Positions 25,132 to 33,156 of a stretch of 64,000 nt of DNA are shown here, piece by piece; the first letter of the stretch is position 1, and the number at the start of each line of letters is the position of its first letter. Below the pieces are notes generated by a model, which saw nothing but the letters and a program-made list of their open reading frames with translations, was not told the origin of the DNA and did no database searches. Source of the DNA: CAITJF01 sp032654645 (GTDB lineage: Bacteria; Pseudomonadota; Gammaproteobacteria; Burkholderiales; Gallionellaceae); assembly GCA_032654645.1 (NCBI GenBank), contig JAULAW010000016.1, positions 310,001 through 374,000 on the forward strand. Direction: 5' to 3'. The position numbers and the translations under genes were made by a program.

Positions 25132-26541
25132 ATGACACTATGGATCGAGTGGTTGCAAACGGTGCGTTCCCTCCGGCCAGCATGTGGCCGGTCACGCACT
25201 TTCTTCTGGATGGTTTTTGTCCTGATGGGTTTATGCAGCCGCGCCGACAACGCCGGTGTCACGAGTTTTGTCCGCGTCCTGAACTTCCGGGGCGAGGCCT
25301 ACCATCGCTTTCTTCATCTCTTTCACAGCAAGGGCATCGACCTGGATATGCTCACCGCCTGCTGGGTCCGTCTCTGCCTTACCTTGTTCCGCCCATTTCA
25401 GGTCGGCCAGCGCATCGTCTGCCTCGCCGATGGGATCAAGGCACCCAAAGAAGGAAAGCGTATGCCCGCCGTGAAGTATCTGCACCAGCAATCGGCTGGC
25501 AATTCCAAGCCAGAATACATCATGGGCCATTCGCTCCAGGCTATCTCGCTGCTGGTTCACGGCCCTGCCGGGCAGGTGACCGCCGTGCCGCTCACTTCGC
25601 GCATTCACGAAGGCCTGGTGTTTTCCAACCGGGATGCAAGAACCCTGCTCGACAAGCTGGTGGCGCTACTGTTTTCGGTGGCCATCGTCTGGGATCGCCA
25701 GGTGCTGCTCATCGCCGACGCCTACTATGCAAGCGGCAAGATCATCCGCCCACTCCTGGCCAAAGGGCACCATCTCGTGACCCGCGCCAAAAGCAACGCG
25801 GTCGCCTACCTCCCCGTGCCCGACGTGCCGCATCGCGGCAAAGGGCGTCCGCGAATCTACGGCGACAAGGTTCGTCTCAAGGACCTCGCCAAGGATAATG
25901 CCGCTTTCACCTCCGCTCCCAGCCCCGTCTATGGCGAGAACGACGTGACCGTGCGTTTCCGCTGCGTGGATTTACTATGGCGCCCGGTCGCCCGTATCGT
26001 CCGTTTTGTGATCGTCCACCACCCGGTTCGCGGAACAATATTCCTGCTGTGCACGGATCTTTCACTTGCACCTCTGGAGATACTCCAGCTCTACGGCTAT
26101 CGGTTCAAGATTGAGCTGGGTTTCCGGCAGGCCGTCCACGTCCTCGGCGCTTATGCCTACCACTTCTGGATGGCTGCCATGAAGCCTCTGCGCCGTGGTG
26201 AGGGCGATCAGTATCTGCATCGCACCACCGATGCCTATCGCGCCGCCATCCGCCGCAAGCTGCGCGCCTACCACATTCATGTGCAGCTCGGCTGCATCGC
26301 CCAAGGCCTGCTACAGCATCTCTCGCTGAACCATACGGCAGAGGTGTGGCGTTGTTTCCGCAGTTGGCTCCGCACCATGAACCCGGCGCTCCCGCCTTCC
26401 GAGCTTATCGTCGCAAACGCACTGCGCACGGCCATTCCAGCATTTTTCTCGTTTCCAAAGCTAGACCCTGGCCTCAAGAAAATAATGGAAAATTACTACC
26501 GATATGACCTGGACTCAGTTACCGACCGAATGGCCGCATGA
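25132..26541 (+). CDS. DDE transposase
   Basis: 469 aa from the ATG at 25132, with AGGAGAAC upstream. Catalytic Asp candidates are in VCLADGIKAPKEG and LLIADAYYASGKI. The YGYRFKIELGFRQ segment gives the Y-R-E signature of IS4-type enzymes. The frame is intact and ends 30 bp before the right inverted repeat, so the element may still move. Not assigned to a finer IS group. Confidence 0.9.
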   Translation: MTLWIEWLQTVRSLRPACGRSRTFFWMVFVLMGLCSRADNAGVTSFVRVLNFRGEAYHRFLHLFHSKGIDLDMLTACWVRLCLTLFRPFQVGQRIVCLADGIKAPKEGKRMPAVKYLHQQSAGNSKPEYIMGHSLQAISLLVHGPAGQVTAVPLTSRIHEGLVFSNRDARTLLDKLVALLFSVAIVWDRQVLLIADAYYASGKIIRPLLAKGHHLVTRAKSNAVAYLPVPDVPHRGKGRPRIYGDKVRLKDLAKDNAAFTSAPSPVYGENDVTVRFRCVDLLWRPVARIVRFVIVHHPVRGTIFLLCTDLSLAPLEILQLYGYRFKIELGFRQAVHVLGAYAYHFWMAAMKPLRRGEGDQYLHRTTDAYRAAIRRKLRAYHIHVQLGCIAQGLLQHLSLNHTAEVWRCFRSWLRTMNPALPPSELIVANALRTAIPAFFSFPKLDPGLKKIMENYYRYDLDSVTDRMAA

Positions 26542-26579
26542 ATGGGAATGGAAAAGTTGGCACTGTCCAGTTAAATATA

Positions 26580-27104
26580 TCAGTCGTTAAAAGAGGATGA
26601 GGACGAAGAAAACGAGTCGTCGAATGTTGAGGAACTGCTCGATGAGAAATGCTCATCGAACATCGAGGAACTACTTGATGAAAAATGGTCATCAACCATT
26701 GAGCTACCGGAAACCGAATGATCCTCCCAATGGGAGGAGTCGGTGCCATAAGCATTTCCGCAGATATCGACGCATCCCACCATCGGAAGACCGTTCGCCG
26801 GGTTTATGGAGGGTGAGTTATCCGTGAATGAATCATCGAACATAGAGGAGGAGCTGCTCGACGAAAAATGGTCATCGAACATTGAGCCGGTACCTGTTGA
26901 TATAAGGCTGGTCACGAAGCTCGATGAATCTTCGTCATCAAATGTATGCCAATCATCGTCATCAAATGCATGCCAACGGTGATAGTCGTCGCTATCTGAG
27001 AAATTGTTTGCATTGCCACCCGGCAGCCAAGACGAACTGCTGCCTGACGAGCTTTTTGCCAGCAAACCAAACATCACTACAATAAATATCAACCACCAGT
27101 CCAT
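26580..27104 (-). CDS. Ser/Asp-rich low-complexity membrane-anchored protein
   Basis: 174 aa from ATG 27104 (AAAAAAGG 8 nt upstream). MDWWLIFIVVMFGLLAKSS is one hydrophobic segment. The remainder is made of near-repeats of six or seven serines followed by MFDD(H/S)F or TFDDSF, plus HAFDDDDWHTFDDEDSS. A short CVDICGNAYG block has two Cys. It is probably surface-exposed and possibly calcium- or metal-binding; function unknown. Before the IS inserted it lay just upstream of the 24316-24660 lipoprotein gene. Confidence 0.6.
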   Translation of the reverse strand: MDWWLIFIVVMFGLLAKSSSGSSSSWLPGGNANNFSDSDDYHRWHAFDDDDWHTFDDEDSSSFVTSLISTGTGSMFDDHFSSSSSSSMFDDSFTDNSPSINPANGLPMVGCVDICGNAYGTDSSHWEDHSVSGSSMVDDHFSSSSSSMFDEHFSSSSSSTFDDSFSSSSSSFND

Positions 27105-27252
27105 GATCAAACCTTTTTTGCCCGCTATTGGGATGGAGGCATTATTATGCAATTCGGCAGCAAGCTTACATTTCACAAGCTTGTTGTGCGCGTCGAGCGA
27201 TAAAGTGATTGTCAAGGCAGTCATGATCAATTGGGAACTGGGGGGATGGGAA

Positions 27253-27480
27253 ATGAGAATCGAGTACGATGCCCAGGATGACATCCTTTATATTGAGTTC
27301 TCCAATGAGCCAATTGATAAGGATGTTTCTTACGGCTGGAATATCAACATTGGCTTCACAGAAAATAGAATCTCAGGAATAACGGTTCTCGATGCGAAAG
27401 CGTGCGGCTACTGGCCGCTGGAAAACGCCAAGGGCTTGCTGCCTGAAATGGATCCGTTACGGGAGAAGCAAAGCAAATAA
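27253..27480 (+). CDS. DUF2283-family protein
   Basis: 75 aa from the ATG at 27253 (MRIEYDAQDDILYIEFSN). The pattern MxxEYDxxxDxLYIxF, then G-x-x-x-ISGITVLDA, is the DUF2283 family, small proteins of unknown function often near mobile elements and toxin modules. The longer upstream frame overlaps another gene and lacks a start signal. Confidence 0.7.
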   Translation: MRIEYDAQDDILYIEFSNEPIDKDVSYGWNINIGFTENRISGITVLDAKACGYWPLENAKGLLPEMDPLREKQSK

Positions 27481-27743
27481 TTGCCCCAAATTTGGAGCGA
27501 CATCGGCTACGGGCGCGGAGTTTACCGGCATACAGTATGGGGCTAAAACAAACTTACATGCTGATTAACATAGACGGGCGCTTGCCCCCGTTTCCGGCCA
27601 CCGGATGAATTACTGCGGTCCATTCCGGCGGTGCACCCGAAAATTGCCGTCCATGATCCATCTACTGCTACTTCTGTAACCGGCTACTGGTTCAATTCGT
27701 GCGCAATGGCTACCTTTGCCGCCGGATACGTCGCCATATTCCA
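27481..27743. other. intergenic, downstream of the integrase
   Basis: 263 bp between convergent genes, GC-rich with no clear ORF or terminator. Nothing further seen. Confidence 0.4.
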
Positions 27744-29159
27744 CTATGCGCTTTTCATGCTGACCACATTGGATGCGTTCAAAACCGCTTCCAATCTATC
27801 GCCCAGTTTATTCCACGCATCACGCTTTTCGTCCGCGTAGTCATCAAGCAAATACACGCGGTCAACTTTTGTGCCGATAACATGGTTCTGGCAAAGGTTG
27901 ATAACCTCTCGGCTGATTTTTAATTTCTGCATCAGCGTTGCGCCGGTTCTGCGCAAGTCGTGGGGCGTCCATTCCTCATCACCTAACACCAGGCTGTTAT
28001 TTTCAACACGGCATTTTAGCTTTCGGGTGCGGCTCTTGAATTTCACCTGCCTATCGCCCACTTGCTTGCTGACAGTTTTTTCGCATACGCGCCCCTCTTT
28101 GTAGCGCGCGGGGAATGCCCAATAGCTATCACCCGTCAGGGCATGCAATTGCCTGAATTGATCGAGCGTGAAGTCGGATAGATAAACAAGTTGATCGCAT
28201 TTTCTGCCACGCTCGCCTTTGGTGTTGGCCGCCGGAATAAACCACGTTCGCTGCTCAAAATTGACATGTTTCCATTCCGTCATCAGCAATTCACCGATGC
28301 GGCAAATCGTCCCCAGACACAACCACAAGGCGATCTGCACTTCTTTTTTCAAGGGTCGTTCAGTGCCATATTTTTGAGGCGCGTCGGCGTAATCTTGTGC
28401 CGTTGTAGCGAATATCGTTTGCAGCTTGATGATTTCCTCAATGCTCAATTGCCGTTTGCGCTCTTTGGTGTAATCGTTCGGGGCGAGTTGTTTGATGTCA
28501 ACCAACTCGGCAGGATTGCCGTCAATCAGCAAGGCGCGCCATGGCTTGCGTTTTTCCGCCCATCGCAACATCTGCCCGATGTCCTTCGATAACTCGACCG
28601 CCGTGGGCGTTTTCCCCGTGGCGATGATTGCCCGATACATATCACGCAAATGATTCTCGGTTAAGTGCCGCACTTCGATATTGCCCAGCACCGGAATGGC
28701 GTGCTTGCCGAAAGACTGGGTAATGTATTTGTTGCCGTCGCTGCGATTTACTCCATCCTTAATCCAAGTCATGTAGAGATCATTGAAGGTTAGGGCTTCG
28801 GTGCGTTTTTGTTCATCGGCACGAATGACTTCCGCGATGGCGGCCTGTGCTTCGATTTTGACAGCTTTCTTGTTGGCTCTGGGGTCAATGCCAGCCTTAA
28901 CCAAATCTCGCGCTTTATTGCGCTCTTCGCGGATAGCTGTCATGTCATTTGCTGGAAATGCGCCGCAGTAGTGCCAAGCTACTTTGTTAGCCCACTTGAA
29001 GGCGTAACGAAAGTGGATGGAAATGGATCCGGAAAAACGAACCTCGCCCGACAATCCTTCGCCATCATTAAGCGTGTCACCCTTCCATCCCGGCTTGATT
29101 GCAGTCAGCTCTTTGATAGTCCACTTGGAACCTTTTCCAGATTTTGGGTATCGAGTCAT
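27744..29159 (-). CDS. P4-type tyrosine integrase
   Basis: About 471 aa (ATG 29159; a GTG at 29165 is the alternative). The N-terminal DUF4102-like arm domain is followed by a core-binding domain and a catalytic domain with CRIGELLMTEWKHV (first Arg), HDLRRTGATLMQ (His-x-x-Arg) and a late YLLDDYADEKRDAW (Tyr region). Such enzymes integrate islands at the 3' end of tRNA genes. A tRNA-Arg 3' fragment stands 190 bp upstream. The frame is complete. A closely similar but truncated copy lies at 31114-31695. Confidence 0.9.
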   Translation of the reverse strand: MTRYPKSGKGSKWTIKELTAIKPGWKGDTLNDGEGLSGEVRFSGSISIHFRYAFKWANKVAWHYCGAFPANDMTAIREERNKARDLVKAGIDPRANKKAVKIEAQAAIAEVIRADEQKRTEALTFNDLYMTWIKDGVNRSDGNKYITQSFGKHAIPVLGNIEVRHLTENHLRDMYRAIIATGKTPTAVELSKDIGQMLRWAEKRKPWRALLIDGNPAELVDIKQLAPNDYTKERKRQLSIEEIIKLQTIFATTAQDYADAPQKYGTERPLKKEVQIALWLCLGTICRIGELLMTEWKHVNFEQRTWFIPAANTKGERGRKCDQLVYLSDFTLDQFRQLHALTGDSYWAFPARYKEGRVCEKTVSKQVGDRQVKFKSRTRKLKCRVENNSLVLGDEEWTPHDLRRTGATLMQKLKISREVINLCQNHVIGTKVDRVYLLDDYADEKRDAWNKLGDRLEAVLNASNVVSMKSA

Positions 29160-29181
29160 TTCCACACCTATACTTGCTGGG

Positions 29182-29207
29182 GGTAAACCAAGGGGTAAAC
29201 CAGAAAT
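29182..29207 (+). repeat. 26-bp direct repeat, left copy
   Basis: GGTAAACCAAGGGGTAAACC then AGAAAT. A second copy with two changes lies at 29459-29484, on the other side of the tRNA fragment. Possible integrase arm sites, or the 5' flank of two related integrase genes. Confidence 0.55.
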
Positions 29208-29349
29208 AAGCTGTTATTGAATCTGGTTGTACTATTTTGGACAAACTATACTCCTTAGTAATGTATATAACAATTGGAATTATTTGGTAAATAACTGTCC
29301 GGTAACGTCCAATGTTGTCCAATAGTGTTTTAGAGGGAAAATATATTTA

Positions 29350-29399
29350 ACTTGCTACGAACCAAGGGGTAATGAGTTCGAATCTCTTCGGGCGCACCA
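29350..29399 (+). tRNA. 3' fragment of tRNA-Arg(ACG), attachment-site remnant
   Basis: Fifty bases covering the anticodon arm (CTTGCTACGAACCAAG, anticodon ACG at 29357-29359), the T-arm with GAGTTCGAATCTC and the acceptor end CGGGCGCACCA. The 5' half (acceptor, D-arm) is missing; A/T-rich sequence precedes it. This is what a P4-type integrase leaves at the far end of an island, so the intact tRNA should lie to the left of the element, outside this window. Confidence 0.75.
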
Positions 29400-29458
29400 G
29401 TAAAGACAATGGGTTGCAGGTTAATCCCGGCAAGCTATTTTTCTTTTTACGCTTCATG

Positions 29459-29484
29459 GGTAAACCCATGGGTAAACCAGAAAT
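29459..29484 (+). repeat. 26-bp direct repeat, right copy
   Basis: GGTAAACCCATGGGTAAACC then AGAAAT, matching 29182-29207 at 24 of 26 bases. The two copies bracket the tRNA fragment. Confidence 0.55.
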
Positions 29485-30174
29485 TTGCTAGGCGGCAGCC
29501 GCAGTCTCTCAAACTCTTCCGTTGACCGCTCAGTCACGGCGCTTGCAAGATAAAGCGCAAGCCCCGCGCCTTCGCTAGCGCAGTGGTACAGTAGTTTGTA
29601 TTTCTTTCCCAAGCTGGCAGCGTTCAACATACGCTGGCATGAACAACCGGAGCGGCGCATTGATAGCTACATCCCACCAAAGGGATGTTTGACTAAACCG
29701 GGGATGCCGAACCACGCTGGTGATCATTCTGAGCATTACAAAGGATTTCCAAAGTTATCTATAGCCGGATAGATTTGAAGTTGATTTCAGGCTAACACTT
29801 TGACCGCGCCGTCATGCGCCTTGCAGGATGTGAGGTAGCCATCAAGCCGCTTTGGTTTTCAGCGGGATGATCGTTGCCCCGCGCTGGGCGGCGGCGAGTT
29901 GTTTTCCCCACCAGTCAAGCAGCTTTACTCGCCCATTCTTTCGACTTCACCAAACAAGGCCAGTCAACATGACCTTGGGCGTGTTTCAAGATAATATTTT
30001 AGCCTCGACGCGATAATGTGCTGATTTTATTGTTTTGATACTGATCAATTAGAGATACCCAAGCACCGTCACTATAGATAAATATCACGATGCCTGGATT
30101 CGGCCGTCATTTAAGCACTTTTCAAACTGATTACATTGGATTGGCAAAGGTTGATCACCAGCGGCACATTTGCG
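29485..30174. other. degraded region between att site and toxin-antitoxin genes
   Basis: No intact gene. On the minus strand 29842-29946 a 34-codon tail (KLLDWWGKQLAAAQRGATII and so on, ending in TGA) has protein-like composition but no start, so it is a likely gene remnant. The rest is unremarkable. Confidence 0.4.
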
Positions 30175-30510
30175 CTAAATCACGATTGCTTCCAACCCCT
30201 TTTTTTCAATGAGCTGTAAAAGCTTCGCTACAGCACCACTGGGGTGTTTGCCAGAATTAGGTGACTCCCATTTTTGGACGGCAGAAACACTGACATTCAA
30301 GATTGAAGCAAACACCGATTGACTGACCTTGGCTTTTTCCACGCGGATGGCGGTCACTTTTTCGGGCGTGTACTCAGGCGCTTTCTGGCACAGCAGGTTC
30401 ATCTTGGTCATGTCTTGTTTGGTGATCAACGCATGGCCTTGAAGGGCTTTCGCCATCTCCAGCATTTCGCTAAGAATGCGGTTTTCTTCAAGTGTTTTTT
30501 TATTTGTCAT
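30175..30510 (-). CDS. XRE-family antitoxin (HigA-like)
   Basis: 111 aa. The C-terminal helix-turn-helix KVSQSVFASILNVSVSAVQKWE is typical of HigA/NadS-type antitoxin-repressors. The start overlaps the toxin gene by 11 bp. Expected to neutralise the upstream toxin and repress the operon. Confidence 0.85.
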   Translation of the reverse strand: MTNKKTLEENRILSEMLEMAKALQGHALITKQDMTKMNLLCQKAPEYTPEKVTAIRVEKAKVSQSVFASILNVSVSAVQKWESPNSGKHPSGAVAKLLQLIEKKGLEAIVI

Positions 30511-30877
30511 GGCAAATCTCCTTTAGGATTTTGGTTGTAAGCAGCTCGTCGAGTTTATTGCTGTTCACGTTTTCAAGCGCATGGGCGATGATTTTTGCGG
30601 CTTCAACTTCTTTGTCTGAAAAGTCTGTTCCGGGGGCATTTTTCTCACGTCCCGCTAAAAAGAAGATGGCATCTTGATGCTTTTTCGCGACCAGTGTACG
30701 GGTTGATCCACTTTTGCCTTGGCCGGGTATCGGTATGCGCTTTTTGCACACGCCGCCACCCAAGTCGGCTTCAAACACCCCTTGTTCAATCTGGTGTGCG
30801 GCCTCACACAGCAGAGCATCACTCACCACTTTGCGCGCCCAGCGATCAAAGGTTTTGGTTTTGAACACTCTTTTCAT
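30500..30877 (-). CDS. RelE/HigB-type toxin
   Basis: 125 aa matching the RelE-like family PF06296: FDRWARKVVSDALLCEAAHQIE, ADLGGGVCKKRIPIPGQGKSG, RTLVAKK and AIFFLAGREKN. The toxin-first order is typical of hig modules. Ribosome-dependent mRNA cleavage is the known family activity. No neighbour suggests another role. Confidence 0.85.
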   Translation of the reverse strand: MKRVFKTKTFDRWARKVVSDALLCEAAHQIEQGVFEADLGGGVCKKRIPIPGQGKSGSTRTLVAKKHQDAIFFLAGREKNAPGTDFSDKEVEAAKIIAHALENVNSNKLDELLTTKILKEICHDK

Positions 30878-31027
30878 ATTCGAATTCTAGTTAGTTGTAG
30901 CACTATGTGCAATAGCTATTCAGCAAGGATGCATGATGTTTCGACACGCAGGGTTTTGAGTTGCTGAGTTCCTTGCTTGCTTGTTAGTTCATGCGCTTTT
31001 CAAACTGACCACATTGGATGCATTTAA

Positions 31028-31112
31028 CGAAACTCGAGTAGCGATTCGTTTGCCTCCTCGCCCGCTCGCGGGAGAGGATTGAGGAGAGGGAACGGGCATG
31101 ACAAGTTTCATC
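31028..31112 (-). repeat. dispersed intergenic repeat family C, copy
   Basis: On the minus strand, GATGATGAAACTTGTCATGCCCGT then TCCCTCTCC, an inverted CCCGC-GAGCGGG core, and GCAAACGAATCGCTACTCGAG. The same order occurs at 63326-63468, with partial copies at 13899-13975 and 55086-55120. Confidence 0.55.
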
Positions 31113-31113
31113 A

Positions 31114-31695
31114 TCAAGTGTGGCTATTTGCTGTGCCCGTGAGAATGGCTTCCAGTCTATCGCCCAGCTTGTTCCATGCCTCGCGCTTTTCGTCGGCGTA
31201 GTCGTCGAGCAAATACACGCGGTCAACTTTGCTGCCGATCACATGGTTCTGGCAAAGGTTCACCACCTCGCGGCTGATTTTTAATTTTTGCATCATGGTT
31301 GCGCCGGTTCTACGCAAGTCGTGCGGCGTCCATTCCTCATCGCCCACCACCAGGCTGTTATTTTCAACCCGGCATTTGAGCTTGCGGGTGCGGCTCTTGA
31401 ATTTTACCTGCCGGTCGCCCACCTGTTTGCTGACTGTCTTCTCGCAGACGTGCCCCTCTTTGTAGCGCGCCGGGAATGCCCATTCGCTATCGCCCGTCAG
31501 GGCGTGCAGTTGTTTGAATTGATCGAGCGTGAAGTCGGAGAGGTAAACAAGCTGGTCGCACTTTCTGCCGCGCTCGCCTTTGGTGTTGGCCGCCGGAATA
31601 AACCACGTCCGCTGCTCAAAGTTGATATGCTTCCATTCCGTCATCAGCAATTCGCCGATACGGCACAGCGTCCCCAGACATAACCACAAGGCGAC
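31114..31695 (-). pseudogene. truncated tyrosine integrase, C-terminal part
   Basis: About 194 codons nearly identical to the last 40% of the integrase at 27744-29159 (ALWLCLGTLCRIGELL, HDLRRTGATMMQ, YLLDDYADEKREAW). At 31695 the match ends abruptly and an IS3 transposase fragment of the opposite strand begins. The C-terminal tail differs. Remnant of a second, related element, not functional. Confidence 0.85.
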
Positions 31696-31696
31696 C

Positions 31697-31852
31697 CGGC
31701 AATGCGAACTGGCGGGAGTCAACAGCTCTACGGTTTATGCGCCGCACAGGGCAGCAAAACCGGGCGGGCAGGAATTGACGTTGCTGGCGCCGATCGACGC
31801 CGAATACACGCGGCACCCGTTTTACGGCAGCCGCAAGATGTTGGTGACATGA
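31697..31852 (+). pseudogene. IS3-family OrfB transposase fragment
   Basis: 52 codons, RQCELAGVNSSTVYAPHRAA through IDAEYTRHPFYGSRKM, the N-terminal helix-turn-helix and the start of the integrase core in IS3/IS150-type OrfB. It is cut on both sides; its left edge coincides with the integrase truncation point. Confidence 0.75.
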
Positions 31853-32098
31853 TTAACGGTACTATAAGAATTTCCATTCCCCTAAGCAAATTACCAAGTT
31901 TAAGCATGCGTGAATGCCGGGGATGAGGCGGATACCAGACGGCCGGCAGCAACAAATCACCGGTGTCGGATTTGAAATATTTCGGCTGGCGGGTTTCGAG
32001 CATTATGAGTGGTGAGTTTCCAGCATAAACCCAGAGTGCTTTCAGAATCCGTATCTTAGCAATGCGGGGAGAAATTGGCGCTTACAATTCGAGGCGCC
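31853..32098. other. intergenic, boundary of the mobile region
   Basis: 246 bp. A minus-strand open frame (MLETRQPKYFKSDTGDLLLP, from 32003) runs into the IS3 fragment and may be a gene remnant, but I have no family for it. From 32099 on the genes look like normal chromosome. Confidence 0.35.
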
Positions 32099-33133
32099 TT
32101 AAATATCCCGCTCGATCATATACAGGATAATGGTTTCTATGAGCCGCTTGTCATCCGAGTCGGGCAATTTCCCGTAAGCCAGATGGAACTCGCGCATGGC
32201 TGCACCGGCCAGGTGGCGGGCGGTGCTGCGGGCTGACTTGATGCTGTTGTATTTGATCATCAAGCCATAAACCTGGCCGGCTTGTTCCATGCTGCGTTGT
32301 TCCCGCTGCTTGGACATGAACTCCCGGATGTATTGGTGTTCAGCGGTTGTGCAGCGATTCAACATGTGGATCAGCATCAGGGTGCGCTTGCCTTCGAAGA
32401 TATCGCCACCGATTTCTTTTCCGTAACGCTCATGTTCGCCTTCGAGGTTAAGCGCATCGTCCTGTATTTGAAATGCCGCTCCCATGTAGTAGGCAAACCG
32501 GTTGAAACTATCGAGGTCCGCGCTGCCGCCGGACCCAATCAATGCGCCGATCCGGCACGGATGCATGCAGGTATACCAGCAGGTTTTTTTTAAAATCATG
32601 CGCAGGTAATCGGCTTCCTCCAGGTTGCAAATATTATCCCGCACCCAGCCCAGTTCCATAGCCTGGCCTTCAACAGACTCGCGCACCATATGCTCAATTT
32701 CGGCAAACACCAGCCAGGTGAGGGTGGAGCCAAGGCGATCCAGGTTGTCCATAAGGGGGCGGATGCTCAGCACATTCATGGCATCACCCACATTAATAGC
32801 GATGCCCACGCCATATTCCTTATGCATCGTCGGCAGCCCGCGGCGGAATTCGCTGCCATCTTCCACATCATCGTGAATCAGAAACGCATTATGAAACAAC
32901 TCGATGGCCGCCGCTGAGCGCAACACCGAACTTATGCTGCCACCAAATGCACGGCAGGTCGCAATGCACAACCCAGGGCGTAAGCCTTTGCCGGTACGGT
33001 TAGGGTAGGATGAAACAAGATTGTAGAGATAGTGCTGCGGTTCCTTGTCCGGAAAATAATCCAGCATAACCTGCTTGGTCATTTGCATGTATTCATTCAG
33101 GGTATTTTCCACCCACTTGTATGAACGCTGCAT
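32099..33133 (-). CDS. polyprenyl diphosphate synthase
   Basis: 344 aa. It has the first Asp-rich motif DDVED at 88-92 with the following RRGLPTMH, the second motif QIQDDALN, and GKGLRPGL at the substrate pocket. These are trans-isoprenyl diphosphate synthases making FPP, GGPP or longer chains from IPP. The sequence departs from IspA and IspB types, with many Cys and Met around residues 190-215 (TCWYTCMHPC), so I do not name the chain length. The upstream gene at 33157-33966 is 23 bp away and probably co-transcribed. Confidence 0.9.
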   Translation of the reverse strand: MQRSYKWVENTLNEYMQMTKQVMLDYFPDKEPQHYLYNLVSSYPNRTGKGLRPGLCIATCRAFGGSISSVLRSAAAIELFHNAFLIHDDVEDGSEFRRGLPTMHKEYGVGIAINVGDAMNVLSIRPLMDNLDRLGSTLTWLVFAEIEHMVRESVEGQAMELGWVRDNICNLEEADYLRMILKKTCWYTCMHPCRIGALIGSGGSADLDSFNRFAYYMGAAFQIQDDALNLEGEHERYGKEIGGDIFEGKRTLMLIHMLNRCTTAEHQYIREFMSKQREQRSMEQAGQVYGLMIKYNSIKSARSTARHLAGAAMREFHLAYGKLPDSDDKRLIETIILYMIERDI

Positions 33134-33156
33134 ATAGGAAATTCCTTAAGTGATCG

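Larger units (their letters stand above)
24683..26571. mobile_element. complete insertion sequence, 1889 bp, IS4-like DDE transposase
   Basis: Terminal inverted repeats of 18 bp, ACTGGACAGTGACAAGTT at 24683 and the complement of ACTGGACAGTGCCAACTT at 26554-26571 (two mismatches). The target duplication TAAAT stands at 24678-24682 and 26572-26576. It contains a leftward 114-aa accessory gene and a rightward transposase with divergent promoters. The intact ends and target repeats suggest recent insertion. Confidence 0.92.

Noticed and set aside
29350..29399. Functional tRNA-Arg gene
   Set aside because: Only the 3' 50 nt exist; the acceptor 5' strand and D-arm are missing.
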